Part shown: piece by piece, positions 1 to 11,293 of the stretch
Layout of the letters: every line of letters starts with the position of its first letter
Numbering within the stretch: position 1 is the first letter of the stretch
DNA from: Jaltomata sinuosa
Taxonomy: Eukaryota > Streptophyta > Magnoliopsida > Solanales > Solanaceae
Direction: 5' to 3'
DNA length: 64,000 nucleotides
Assembly: GCA_003996215.1 (NCBI GenBank)
Contig: QJPP01002913.1
Location: 1 to 64,000, forward strand
Notes under the pieces: model-generated
Told to the model about the DNA's origin: nothing
The model's database searches: none
What the model saw: the letters and a program-made list of their open reading frames with translations, nothing else
Position numbers and translations under genes: made by a program

Positions 1-1390
1 CTGCCCCTGCAGTTAGAGTCCCAGCCAGGGGAAGGGGTAGAGGTCGAGGCAGGGCATGGGCTGTGGCACCAGCTCATGACTGGGCTAGATCATCGTCACC
101 AGAGCCTGAGGTTAGAAAGGATGAGGTTCAGTATGAGCCGGAGCATGTGGGGCCAGCCCAGTATCTGGGAGGTTTTATAGCTACTCCAGTTTTGCAGGAC
201 ACCTTGGTTCGATTGTTGGGGTTTCTTGAGGGTATGACTCCACAGGCCACTTTGCCGAGAACCCCGATCGATTCTCAGGTTAGAGGTGAGGCTCAGACTT
301 CATCTCAGGCGGCAACACAGGGTTCAGAAGTGCAACGTGTTGCTGTGGCTCCTAGATTTGAGGTACTACCGGTCCTTGCAGTTTCTCCCCCTCTTCCAGC
401 CGTGCCAGTTATGTCTTCTGAGGAGTAGAAGATGCTGGGTAGGTTCTTGAGATTGGGTCCTTCGAGGTTTTCAGGTGCTTCTAGGGAGGATGCACACGAG
501 TTTTTGACTAGCTGCCAGGAGAGGTTACATAATTTGGGGTTAGTTGAGTCTCATAGAGCCGATTATGCCTCATTTTAGCTGGATGGTCCAGCGAAATAGT
601 GGTGGAGGTGATATGTGTCTTATAGACGGATCGGGTCACCTCCGCTTACTTGGTATCAATTCTCCGTAGCTTTTCTGGAGAAGTATGTACCACGTAGCAT
701 GAGGGAGCGTCTGATGGATCAGTTTGTGGGGTTGGAGTAGGGCTCTATGACTGTGTCTTAGTATGAGGTTCACTTCCACTAGTTGTCCATGCATGCCACT
801 ATGATTCTGCCCACTGAGCACGAGAGAGTACGCCAGTTTGTTTGGGGTTTAACCTTGCACCTCCGCTTGGCTACAGAGGGTATGGTAGATTTGGGTCAGT
901 CTTTTATGGAGATAATTAATCATGCACGTACTATTGAGGGTATAGTTCGCGAGGCCTAAAGGGGCAGCAATAAAAGGCCTCACCATAAGGGCAGTTCCAG
1001 CGGTTCACAGGGTCATGGTAGGGGTTACTATGGTAGAGGTCAGCACCAGCAACGTTTCCAGCTGAGCCGGCCTGTTCAGGCGGCATTACAGACTACTGAG
1101 GTTTAGAGTAGCCAGGGTCTCATTCCTGCTCCCCGAGGTGGTCATTCAGGGTCTACAGGTCGTGGTATTCATTCTGATTTGGCCGGGTCTTCATAGCGGA
1201 GTACATATGGCCGGGGTTGTTATGAGTGTGGCAAGATAGGCCACTTTCCTAGAGAGTGCCCATTGGTACAACATCCTAGGCGACAGGATCCGTTAGTTTA
1301 GGCCCCCAGGGCTCCAACACCTCCAGCTAGAGGCGGTTCACAGGGTAGTAAGGGTGGTCCCCATGGCACTAGAGATGGTCCTCAGTCTGG
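1..1390 (+). pseudogene. Gag region of element A, with zinc knuckle
   Basis: The first 430 bases encode the low-complexity, Arg/Gly- then Pro-rich N terminus of plant gypsy Gag. From about 430 to 960 one frame reads like the retrotransposon Gag core, including a WWR motif near 600, LTWYQF near 640, GSMTVS near 745 and ILPTEHERVRQF near 805. This frame is interrupted by TAG/TAA stops at about 426, 596, 738, 757, 780 and 957. A Gly/Gln/Ser-rich linker follows, then a CCHC zinc knuckle at about 1218-1262 reading C-Y-E-C-G..G-H-F-P-R-E-C, with all four metal ligands present. The capsid would package element RNA in cytoplasmic particles. Decayed copy, not functional. Confidence 0.85.
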
Positions 1391-1391
1391 T

Positions 1392-2129
1392 ATGTCAGGT
1401 GGTCGTGGCAGTCGGGGCTACATGTATGCAGTTTCGGGCCGAAAAGAGGCCGAGGCTTCAGATGGTGTGATCACAGGTATGATCTCCATTTGTCATCAGT
1501 CTACTTCTAATTTGTTTGATCTGGGGTCTATGTTCTCGTATGTATCTACTTATTATGCTACTCATCTGGGGTCTGCTTGTGAGTCTTTGCATGTGCCCTT
1601 GCGTATATCTACTCCCATAGGTGATTCTTTAGTAGTAGATCAGGTGTATCGGGCTTGTATGGTGACTATATTGTGGTATGACACCTGGGTAGACTTGGTT
1701 GCCCTTGATATGGTCGATTTTGATGTGATCTTGGGCATGGATTGGTTGTCTCCTTATCATGCGGTCTTGGATTGCTTCGCCAAGAGTGTTACTATTTGGA
1801 TGCCTGGTATCCCTCCCATCATATGGAATGGAGCCGATAGCCACATGCCAAGGGGAGTTATATCTTTCCTGAGTGCCCAGCAGTTGGTTGGGAAGGGGTG
1901 CTTAGCTTATCTTTCCTACGTCCATGATACTAGTGCCACCACACCTCCTCTTGAGTCGGTTCCTGTGGTTTGCGAGTATTCAGATGTCTTTCCTTCCGAT
2001 CTTCTGGGTCTTCCTCCTGATTGTGACATTGAGTTTGGTGTCGATGTCGAGCCGGGCACCAAGCCTATTTCTATTCCGCCATATCGGATGGCACCTGCTG
2101 AGTTGAGGGAGCTTAAGGATCAGCTCTAG
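1392..2129 (+). pseudogene. Protease and start of reverse transcriptase, element A
   Basis: A 245-codon open stretch runs from the end of the Gag linker into the RT connection. The retropepsin-like active site lies near 1522-1540 and reads LFDLGSMFSYVS. Relatives have DPGS or DSGS, so the catalytic Asp is kept and the next residue has changed. The later VILGMDWLSPYHAVLDC stretch is the usual flap-to-C-terminal part of this protease family. VFPSDLLGLPPDCDIEFGVD then PISIPPYRMAPAELRELK marks the RT N terminus. It ends at a TAG (2127-2129) where relatives have Gln. The protease would cleave the Gag-Pol precursor. This is the best preserved segment of the element but only a fragment of the polyprotein. 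Confidence 0.85.
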
Positions 2130-3270
2130 GACCTAATGAGTAGAGGGTTTATCTGGCCTAGTGTGTCTTCGTGAGGTGCTCCATTCTATTTATAAAGAAG
2201 AAGGATGGGTCTATGCGTATGTATATCGACTACAGGCAATTGAATAAGGTGACAGTTAAGAACAGATATCTGATTCCGCGTATTAATGACTTTTTTGATT
2301 AGCTACAGGGTGCAGCCATGTTTTCTAAGATAGATCTGAGGTCCGGTTATCACCAGTTGAGGATTAGGGCTGACGACATCCCAAAGACTGCATTTAGGAC
2401 TCGATACGACCATTATGAGTTCCTGGTCATATCTTTTGGGTTGACTAATTTCCTAGCAGCATTTATGGAGTTGATGAACCATGTATTCAGTGCCTACCTG
2501 GATTCATTCGTGATTGTGTTCATCGATGACATTCTGAATTATTCGAGGAGTAAAGTGGAGCATGAGCAACATCTTAGATTGGTACTTCAGGCTTTGTGAG
2601 ACCACCAGTTGTATGCCAAATTTACTAAGTATGAGTTTTGGCTTGAGTCTGTGGCATTCTTGGGGCACGTGGTATCCAAGGATGGGATTATGGTAGATAC
2701 GGCGAAGATTACAGCAGTTCGCGATTAGGCTAGGCCTACTTCTCCTATCGAGGTCCGCAGCTTCGTCAGGTTAGCAGGTTATAACAGACGGTTTATGGAG
2801 GGATTTTCTTCGATAGCAGCACCATTGACTAGATTGATTCAGAAGAATGTTCCCTTCCAGTGGTCAGATGAGTGTGAGGCGAGCTTTATGAAGCTCAAGG
2901 CCTTGTTGATGTCAGCTCCGATTCTTACCCTTTTGATCAAGGGTCAGGGTCTCACCGTATATTATGATGCATTAGGTATTGGTTTGGGTTGTGTGTTGAT
3001 GCAGCAGGGCTGGGTTATTGCATATGCTTCCATACAGTTGAAGGTTCACGAGAGGAACTACCCCACACATGAATTGGAGTTAGTAGTTCTAGTCTTCACA
3101 TTGAAGATGTGGAGGCATTATCTTTATGGCATGCATTGTGAGATCTTTACTGACCATCGTAGTCTTCAGTACATTTTCAACAAGAAGGATATAAATTTGA
3201 GGGAGCGGAGGTGGTTGGAGTTACTGAAGGACTAAACCATTTCTATCCTCTATCATCCGGGTAAGGTAAA
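2130..3270 (+). pseudogene. Reverse transcriptase and RNase H, element A
   Basis: After a frame disruption near 2170, the fingers motif (KKDGSMRMYIDYRQLN) appears near 2200-2240. The palm follows at 2318-2599 with SKIDLRSGYHQLRI and the catalytic FIDD near 2518-2532, equivalent to YxDD. Stops occur at 2299-2301 (TAG for Gln), 2597-2599 (TGA for Arg) and near 2746 (TAG for Trp). The thumb and RNase H occupy about 2640-3270. The RNase H first acidic residue is in YYDALG and the TDHRSLQYIF block lies near 3150-3180. The enzyme would copy element RNA to DNA in the particle. All landmark residues are visible but the frame is broken. Confidence 0.88.
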
Positions 3271-3271
3271 C

Positions 3272-4890
3272 GTGGTAGCGAATGCCTTGAGCCGGAAGGC
3301 GGTCAGTATGGGTATCTTGGCTTTCTTAGTTGTGGAGGAGCGACCTTTAGCTTGGGACATTCAGTCCTTGGCTAATAGGTTGGTTCGACTTGACATTTCT
3401 GAGCCGAGCCATATTCTTGCTTGTGTTGAGGCTAGGTCTTCCTTGTTGGAGCAGATTCGAGCATAGTAGTTTGACGATGCGAGATTGAGGATCATTCGTG
3501 ACAAGGTGTTGAGTGGTGAGGCTTGGAAGGCAACTTCAGATTCAGAGGGAGTTCTGAGGATTGAGGGTCGTATTTGCATTCCTAGAGTTGGTGACTTGGT
3601 CAGATTGATATTGAAGGAGGCCCATTGCTCTAGATATTTCATTCACCCCAGGGAAGCTAAGAAGTATCATGACTTGAGGCAGCACTACTGGTGGTGTGGT
3701 ATGAAGAGGGATATTTCAGCTTTCATATCTAGGTGCTTGAACTGTCAGCAGGTGAAGTTCGAGCACCAGAGGCCAGGTGGCTTATCACAGAGGCTACCCA
3801 TTCCGGAGTGGAAGTGGAAGCGTATATCCATGGACTTTGTAGTCGGATTGCCACGTACCTTGCGGAGGTTTGATGTTAATTGGGTTATCGTGGACAGGTT
3901 TATGAAGTCTGCTAACTTTCTGCCAGTTCAGACTTCCTACAGTTCTGAGAGGTTGGCCCCGATCTATATTCGAGAGATTGTCTGTTTGCATGGGGTGCCA
4001 GTTTCTATCATATCCGACTGAGGTACTCAGTTCACTTCGCACTTTTGGCAGTCTATTCAGAGGGAGTTGGGTACTAGAGTTGATCTTAGAACTGCCTTTC
4101 ATCCGCAAACAAATGGCCAATCAGAGCGTACCATTCAAGTTCTGGAGGACATGTTGCGAGCCTGTGTTATTGATTTCGGGGGTCAATGGGACCAGTGTTT
4201 AGCCTTGGCAGAGTTTGCATATAATAATAGCTACCATTCAAGCATCCAGATGGCTCCGTTCGAGGCTTTGTATGGTAGGCGGTGCAGATCTCTGGTGGGT
4301 TGGTTTGATGCTTTTGAGGTTAGGCCGTGGGGTACTGATTTTCTTCGTGGTTCTATGGATATATTTTGGGTTATTCAGGAGAGGCTTTGAACTGCCCAGA
4401 GTAGGCAGAAGAGTTATGCTGAGCAGAGAGTTCGAGATCTCGAGTTTATGGTTGGTGATAGTGTGTTCCTTCGGGTATCACCCATGAAGGGCGTGATGCA
4501 GTTTAGGAGGAAAGGTAAGCTCAGTCTGAGGTTCATTGATCCATTTCAGATCCTTCACCGTATTGGAGAGGTTGCTTATGAGTTGTCCTTGCCTCCTGCT
4601 CTTTCTAGTGTTCATCCGATGTTTCATGTTTCTATGCTACGACGATACATTCTGGATGAGTCTCACGCGCTTCAGTTGGAGTTGGTTCAGTAGGATGAGT
4701 CCTTAGCCTTTGAGGAGGAACCAGTTGCTATTTTAGACATGCAGGTTAGGAAGTTGAGGTCCAAGGAGATTCCGTCAGTTAAGGTTCAGTGGCAGCATCA
4801 TCCTATCGAGGAGGCTACTACGGAGATCGAGATCGACATACTGACCCGTAATCCTCGTCTTTTCGAGTTTTCAGGTACTATCCTTATTCT
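3272..4890 (+). pseudogene. Integrase with chromodomain-like tail, element A
   Basis: The HHCC zinc-binding N terminus is at about 3620-3765: HCSRYFIHP...C-LNC, with spacing typical of the family. The catalytic core starts with SMDFVVGLP (first Asp, near 3830). The second Asp is in SIISD just before a TGA at 4019-4021, where relatives have Arg. The Glu is in HPQTNGQSER near 4100-4130. A second TGA at 4388-4390 again replaces Arg. The C-terminal part reads GDSVFLRVSP, then FIDPFQILHRIGEVAYEL and HPMFHVSMLRRY. The last segment, VKVQWQHHPIEEATTE at about 4780-4830, resembles the degenerate chromodomain of Tekay/Del integrases, thought to steer insertion to particular chromatin. Non-functional. 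Confidence 0.88.
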
Positions 4891-4927
4891 AACTTTCGTT
4901 GATGAAAGTTCTTTTAGTAGTAGATGT

Positions 4928-7900
4928 TGTAATGACCCTACAGGTCATTTTCCATTTCCATGCTTTTTCTGCATTTTGAGCCTTCCCTCAGCGGCTTCAG
5001 GTCATTTATGACTTATTAGGAGTGACGGTTCGGTGCCCGAGCCGTTCGTTAGGTCGTTGTGGCTATTTCCTTATTTTAGCTTTAAAAGTTGGTAAATCTT
5101 TGACTTCAGTCAACTTTCTTGGTCAACGCGCTCAAAATCAAATTTTGACAGTTCCATTGGCTCTGGAGCGGTGATTTTGGTCTAGTGGGACCATTGGTTT
5201 GGGCCTGAGTGCTTTCGATTTGGTTTTGTGTCGCTTTGTGTGTTTCAGAGTTAGTTTGGCTAGTAGGGTTGACTTTGGTCAACATTCGAAGAAGATGGCC
5301 TCGGATGGGAATTCTATCAGTGTCGTTAGCTTTGAAATATTGACTTTGGGCTAGGGGTACCTTTGGTTCGGGCCTCGAGGCTTCCTGGCTCATTTTTTGG
5401 TTTTGAGTTTCTAGTTGGTTTTAGGTGGGGGGCCCACTTTTCATTAAAACGATCTCCGTTGGAAGTTTCATCATTTCCATTAAGTTCGGAATGCCATTCC
5501 TGGTAGGGTAGCATGGTTGGTTTGTGTTCACGGGGTTCCGGATGAATCTCGAGGGTTCGTCGAAGATTTTTGGACTTGGTGTTTTTGTTGGTTGCTGCAT
5601 TAAGTTGCAGACAACTTTGCTCTTCGCGATCACGGGGACCCCATCGCGTTCGCGATGGTCTAGTTTCTTGACTATCACATTTGCGGAGGGTTTCTTCACG
5701 TTTACGATGTAGCCGGCTGGGACCCAGCTCGACACCCTCTTCGCGAACGCGGCCTGGACCATCACGAACACGATGGTTGCCGGCTGTTCTTCGCGAACAC
5801 GAGGGTCCTGTCGCGTTCGCGATGTAGGACCCCTGGCAATTATATAAAGTTTCAACTTTGTTTTCTTCTCCAAATATCTGAGAAACACCATTGTTAGGCC
5901 CCTAAGCTCTAAATTCCAGCTCCCTTGCATCAGTTTCTTCATCCGGTAAGTCCCCTCGTCACCCCTCTCCTCCTTCCGTATTTATTCTCGCATTTCTCCC
6001 GTTATAACTCCGTTGTTGTGAATTCCTAGAGTTGGGGTGATCCTTGTTGAAGGCTGACTTTTGGGGACCGCATGGTCTTGGAATCATGCAATTCATCTTT
6101 GTGACGTATTCCTCCTATCAAGGTTGGTTTCCGCCTTTGAATTTCTGAGCTTTCCGTTTCAAATCCCATAGATTAGTAGCACTTCGGGGCTATTTTGGGC
6201 CCCAAATCGAGCTCCATTCTCGCCCAAACATTGGGCATGGGTTCCTTAACCCATTGCGAGCATAGTTGTGATTTTTGTTTTCTATTTCATTGTGCGGGCC
6301 CCGAGGGTAATTTTTCCGACCCGATTTTCAGCCCAATTTTCCGGATATAGCAATATGGGTGTCATTATTCTCGTCTTGACACCTAGTTTATGTTCTTGAT
6401 AGTGTGGTAGCTTTCTGAGGCTATTCGAAAGGGGAAGGCACACGAGTGATGGTTCGTGCTTGCAGTTAAGCCCCGATGTAGGTTACGGTTTACTTTCTAG
6501 ACTGAGTTTAGTTGGATTATATATCTGTATGTTACTAGAACGCTAGGTTGGATTTTAGATAGACCTTAGGCTTAAATCCTATTTATCATTTTATTTGGCC
6601 ATTTCGGGTTTTTAGCACTAGGACTGTATGTTATCCTTAGCCTAGGAGTTTGTTTCTTCTGTGTGACTAGTCTAAGACCCTTAGCATGCATTTAGGAGGC
6701 TTTAGAGGTAGAATAGAGCTTGCCCGTTGTTTTCTGCTTTTTTCTTTATTCTATCATTGTATTTAACTATGGGTCCGAGGCCATGACTAGGATTTGGATG
6801 GATTCCAGGTCAGTTCTCTTGTTTTGGAGGGTACTATTGCCCTGTTTGATCTGATGGTATAATTATTCCTCTTCTTGTGAACTTTCATACTCATATCACA
6901 TGGCATATCATTGATACAGTACGGAAAGGATTTTCAAAGGCTTTTGGATTTTAAAAGAGGTTTTTTCTACTGTTGTGATGAATTTTGGACTAAATCGAGC
7001 TATTTTGAGTATCACCTTGATTTTTGAGAGAGAAAGAGGAATTACTATTTTTTGTATATAAATTTATAGTCCGATGCGATATTCTAGACTCCCGATGCGT
7101 TATTCCAGGTATTTTACTCTCTCATTTATATACATATTAGTCTGATGCTGTATTTTGGACCCACAATGCATTATTCCGGGTATTTTATTATTTCATATAT
7201 ATATCTGCATAGTCCGATGCGGTATTCTGGGCGTCCGATGCAGTATTTTGGGTTTATATTATATTGCATTCATATATGCATCATCGTGCATCGCATTGCA
7301 TTTGCTTTGGCATGTGGATGGACTCTGGTTTGGCTTGATGTCGTTTCCCTTTCTCTTTTATTTATTGACATGTCTCTAACTTTATAACTAGATTTAGGAG
7401 GATCCCTGTATAGTTAGCTGCTTTCCTGTAATCTATATTTATATATTATCTTTCTGTGCTCTGTAGGCCTATGATGCCTACTGAGTACCTATTGTCTTCG
7501 TACTCATACTACACTCTGCATCTCTTTTTCTGATGTAACACCTAGTATGAGCCACCCTCGTTGATCTCCTATCATTCGAGACCCGTTGCTGTTCGAATCG
7601 CGGTGAGCTCCCGACGCTTTGGAGACTTTACATGCTTTCCATCTTGTACTTCCTGATTTTGAATAGACAGAGGTTATTGTATAGCTACTCCTTGCTTTAG
7701 TCGCTCTTGTACTATTGACACCAGGTCCGGGTTGGTATTCGGGTTATTTTGTCTTTTTCGGTCACTTCAGGGCCATCTTTTGTATATTGTGTACGTTGGT
7801 ATGTATATATATGCTTTTGGCCATATCTTTTATCATATCTTCCGCTTCTCTTTAGTTAAATTATTATTTATTATTTTCTGTGTGTTTGGGCTAGGCTTGT

Positions 7901-7951
7901 CTAATAAGGGGTTATGTAAACGCCATCATGGCACGATTTTGGATCGTGATA
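4928..7951 (+). repeat. 3' LTR of element A
   Basis: About 3.0 kb from TGTAATGACCC to GGATCGTGATA. The start matches the LTR start of element D and of the solo LTR (read on the minus strand at 37591 and 55884). The block near 7468-7520 (CCTATGATGCCTACTGAGTACC, shown here only by its start CCTATGATG, then CTCATACTACACTCTGCATC) recurs in the LTRs at 34430-34500, 42245-42310 and 53240-53310. A TATA box lies at 5840-5848. An AAG/GTAAGT-like donor context occurs about 100 bases downstream of it, near 5944. ORFs inside are LTR sequence by chance. Confidence 0.82.
5620..5850 (+). promoter_or_regulatory. LTR promoter: GC-rich dyad cluster and TATA box (element A)
   Basis: At about 5620-5830 a CpG-rich cluster repeats short TCGCGATC/TTCGCGA-type words in both orientations. 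It is followed by TATATAAAG at 5840-5848. The same arrangement, cluster then TATA, is found reversed in the element D LTR (36593-36890) and in the LTR fragment at 45130-45360. In the LTR this is the expected U3 promoter position. Protein binding is inferred, not shown. Confidence 0.55.
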
Positions 7952-7974
7952 CCTCACAACAAGAGTAGATTGTC

Positions 7975-9289
7975 CAAACAATAAATAATTTAAAAAGGGG
8001 GAATTGGAATCTGTCATAATTCAATTCCAAATCAAACAATAAAGTAAATGCGAGGTGTAAATAAGAGAGAGGACGACTAGGGATGTGCTACCGATGGGAC
8101 TCGAACATGGGTCTAGGTACTTGCTCAAATGCTTAAATTCTCACTAAACAACATAGGTAGCATTGGTTTTAGGCATGAATGTTAATCTTTTGATATCACA
8201 ATCATATATACAACAGTCGTTATTCAAGAACCATTATTTAAGCATAGACCAACTAATATAGGCTTGGGGATGTCACACTATCTCTAGCTTAGACCCTTAA
8301 ATGGGTGTTTTCGGTGAATTGAGCTATTTCTAACCTCAATCTAAGTGGAATCCCAAGAACCCACTAGCAATTTCACATCCAAAATTATGAACTCCTTTAT
8401 CAACCAAGAACACAATCAAGTAATTTAAATCAATGTTTGTAACCACGAATTTTAGAGTTCAAATATGGTGAAATCACTAGACTCATGTCATATTAGCAAT
8501 TATAAATACATATAAGCAAGACTCATACCCTTTTATCAAGTACCCATCATCAACACATCCCTAGACAAGGAGACTTAGCCACTCATGCTAAAGGAAGAAG
8601 AAAATATACCCATAGGGAAATTCAAATTCCTTTTCATTAATTGTAGCAAGAATCCAATATCCAACTCAAATTTGCAAGTCCAAGGTTGAAGATTGAGAGA
8701 ATGGAGTGAAACCCTCTTTCTTACCTTGGGAGAGAAACTTGCTTCAAAAATTTAAAAACTATCCCAAAACTATGCCCTAATTGGGTTTTAGAATATTTCC
8801 AATTCGTCATACAGAAGTGAACAAAATTGCCCCTCGAGATCTGTGCGCCGCGACGTGTGGTTCACATATCACATTGTGCAAATCGCATAGCTCCGCACAA
8901 GAGAACCAATGACTTTGGTCGATCTTCAGTCATCGTGCGAAGTGGGGTGCAGTTCGCACTAGGCCTTGTGCGTGTCGCACGGCGGCTGCACCCCTTAACA
9001 TATATTTCTCTTTTATTCTAAGCTTCATGCAGAGGGAGGTGCGGACCTCACCAAGGGTTGTGTGTGTCGTAAGGTGGCTGCACCTCTCAAAAGAATTTTC
9101 ATCTCACTTGATCACTTCACACTTCAACTCCTTTTGAGCTCTTTTGGGTCCAATTCCTTATTTTCTATCTTTGACCAAGAGTACCTGCATTCATATCAAT
9201 AAAGGTCATAAGAACCTCTAAATCCCACCAAAACAGAACAATAATTCATGATTAAAGTCTCAATAAGTTGGTAGATTGTCGACTTATCA
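7975..9289 (-). repeat. Athila-like LTR remnant
   Basis: No gene. Read on the minus strand, the block starts TGATAAGTCGAC at 9289. It has a GC-rich repeat patch (8827-9080) and then sequence near 8580-8540 reading CATGAGTGGCTAAGTCTCC. That word also occurs, slightly changed, in the R/U5 part of element E's LTRs (near 23920 and 40720). This suggests an LTR of an Athila-like element. The left end is unclear, and I found no target duplication or internal region. A different LTR class is possible. Confidence 0.45.
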
Positions 9290-9295
9290 ATTGGA

Positions 9296-9313
9296 GCCCG
9301 TGCTAGCACGGGC
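9296..9313. repeat. 18-bp perfect palindrome
   Basis: GCCCGTGCTAGCACGGGC reads the same on both strands. It lies seven bases from the end of the LTR-like block and just before MITE-like sequence. GC-rich hairpins of this kind occur near Helitron 3' ends, but no CTRR end or 5' TC end could be assigned here. It could also be a terminal hairpin of another small element. Confidence 0.6.
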
Positions 9314-9323
9314 CCAATACATG

Positions 9324-9720
9324 TTACTCGCTCTATCTCAATTTATGCAATTCAGATAAAATTTGGAGAGTCAATTAAAAATTTTATAAGGATTTTTAAA
9401 TATTTAAAGTTGTTGAATATTGTAATCTATAGTATATTTTTACGTAATTTACACATAATGTATATTGATTCCCCTATCCTAATTTATTTGACACAAAAAA
9501 AAATTTGAGTCAATCATATTCTTTATATATTTTTTAAATACGTTAACTAGTTAAGTATTATGATTTATAATAATTTTTACATAATTTTAAATATGTAACG
9601 GAAGAAAAAGGACAATTATAATACATTAAAAAATACTTTTTGATAATATATAATACTTATCTTACCTTTTGTTAATATTAAGGTTATATAAAAAAATGAA
9701 CGTAATTTATTTCATTAGTT
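9324..9720. repeat. Two direct copies of a Stowaway-like MITE sequence
   Basis: Copy one begins near 9330 (CTATCTCAATTTATGCAATT) and copy two near 9472 (CTATCCTAATTTATTTGACA). Both resemble the start of the common plant MITE sequence usually written CTCCCTCCGTCCCAATTTATGTG. Both continue with a related A/T-rich word about 90 bases later: GTAATCTATAGTATATTTTT near 9422 and ATGATTTATAATAATTTTTA near 9560. No intact terminal inverted repeats or TA duplications are evident, so these look like partial or decayed copies. No coding potential. Confidence 0.5.
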
Positions 9721-10379
9721 GAAAACATATTTAATTAATTTGATCATAAAATTACAATTGGTGTTACTTAGTTAAACTTGGTTCTTAACCAATTATTCCC
9801 TATTTATCATAAAATTTGAGTAGTACTTGTTAAAATGATGATTTCAAACTGATGAAGTAAATTTGAAAAAGGTGGATCCTTACCAATGTTTCTATTTATT
9901 TAATATATTTTTATTTTAAGTACTAAAACACTTGTAAGCTTTTTACTACTATGCAGGACTTCACTTGAAGTACTGATACACTTCTTAAAATGCTAAGAAC
10001 AGACGAGAAAAAGAACGAACTGTCATGAAATAGTTTAATAGGGCCCACTTTTTTGGATGAGTCAATTTATAGTAGTTGCAAATAAAGCGTGTATCGTAGA
10101 AATCCAAGGCAGGACCAAACTTTCAGCTACTAAAAAGGTTGAGGTGCATAGTTTTATAAAAAATTATACCAGATGGGGGCCACAAGGTCCAAAAAATAGC
10201 TCTTTTTTGGAGGACAGATGAATGATTAAATAAATGTCCTTTGACATTTTTGTCTAACAGAGAAAAAATACAACCATAAAGGCATTTGGTATAATACAGT
10301 CCAAGCAAATAATTTTTAATATACCAATTTTGCCCCTTGGTCGATAAGCACACATGACGACCATGAGGTGCTTAATAAC
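9721..10379. other. A/T-rich intergenic sequence, no gene seen
   Basis: I see no conserved reading frame, RNA gene or clear transposon end. Runs of A and T are frequent. The short open frame on the minus strand at 10123-10353 has no recognisable motif. Confidence 0.5.
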
Positions 10380-10521
10380 GCTCTTCTATATATTACAATG
10401 TATATACTCCCTAAGCCCCCACACTCTCATTATTTCCACCAAAAGAATGCAGTTCCTCCCTTCACGCACACACTTCCTCCATCTCTTGTTCTTTCTCTTC
10501 TCTTTCCTCGTTCTCTCCTAA
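10380..10521 (+). other. Promoter-like segment with 24-codon signal-peptide-like ORF
   Basis: TATATATTAC at about 10386-10395 is followed by a CT-rich leader and an ATG at 10447. The 24 codons to the TAA at 10519 encode a short basic N terminus and a strongly hydrophobic Leu/Phe stretch (HLLFFLFSFLVLS), like a secretory signal peptide. The next frame stays open for about 35 more codons (starting PKNPDEQLSSS), so one indel might have broken a small secreted protein. No known peptide family is recognised. It may be chance in a CT-rich tract. Confidence 0.25.
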
Positions 10522-10699
10522 GAACCCAGATGAACAACTCTCATCCTCTATCAAACTTCTACCAAACGACAATGAAAACTCCTCAAAACAATACCCAACG
10601 ATGCCTCAAATCGTCTAAAACTTGTCCCCCTGTTAAACCCCCTCTTCTCCGCTTGATTGTATGAACAGTGAGTTGTTCATGTTGTAGAACATCCTAGAA

Positions 10700-11293
10700 A
10701 TGGCCAGGTGACATCCATAATGTTCCTATCCATGAGATGTAGTGGGATTCCCTCAAATCATTGGTTGATTGACCAATTTAGTACTGGAGAGTACATACGT
10801 GCCTTCATCAGGTGGAATTGGATTTCAAAATTAAAATCCCCAAATTCTTATCCAGAAATTCTACACATTTTCCTCCCAATTCGAATCCTAAAACCCTCCT
10901 ATATAAACCCTCCATTCTCACTGCAAAAAAGGGAAGAGTGGGGAAAATTTGTTTAAAAATCAAATATAAATTTAGGGATTTAGATTGGGAATTCTTAGTC
11001 GAGAAATTATCAGTCAAAAATTGAAAGTTTAGGTCGATTCTTGAGGACTTTCAAGGGTTCAAAAGTTTCCTTGAGCTTTGTTCTATGTAATTTCGTGATA
11101 TTCTAGAGGGTCCTTCCCTCTTTCCATTGAAATCAAAGAAAGCTCTAGTTAGTTGGAAAGTCAAAACAATCTCAAAGCTCAACTCCTCATCTCAGTTATC
11201 TGCATAAAAGAAGGTAATACTCTCTCTTTATTGTTTTGTTTTCTGTGTTTGATTTCTGTTCGAGTTTGGTCTTATTGAGCAGAGTATGGTCTT
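10700..11293 (+). promoter_or_regulatory. Promoter-like block, possibly left half of an interrupted LTR
   Basis: A strong TATA box CTATATAAAC lies at about 10898-10907. About 300 bases downstream comes AAGAAGGTAATAC, a splice-donor-like context near 11210. The LTRs of elements A and G have the same order: TATA, leader, then AAG/GTAAG-like word. Element C is inserted immediately after, so the sequence would continue at 21120. No protein is encoded convincingly. A broken Tekay/Del-like LTR is my favoured reading; the 5' end of a host gene is the alternative. Confidence 0.3.

Larger units (their letters stand above)
1..7951 (+). mobile_element. Element A: Ty3/gypsy retrotransposon, Tekay/Del-like, 5' end outside window
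   Basis: Gag, protease, reverse transcriptase, RNase H, integrase and a chromodomain-like tail follow in Ty3/gypsy order on the plus strand, then a 3 kb LTR. Integrase after RNase H defines Ty3/gypsy. A long LTR plus a C-terminal chromodomain-like segment fits the Tekay/Del clade. The 5' LTR, PBS and start of gag lie left of the window. The coding part is broken by about a dozen stops and cannot make a full polyprotein. The right end at 7951 (GTGATA, where relatives end GTGACA) is taken from LTR alignment; no target duplication can be tested because the left end is missing. Confidence 0.9.
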
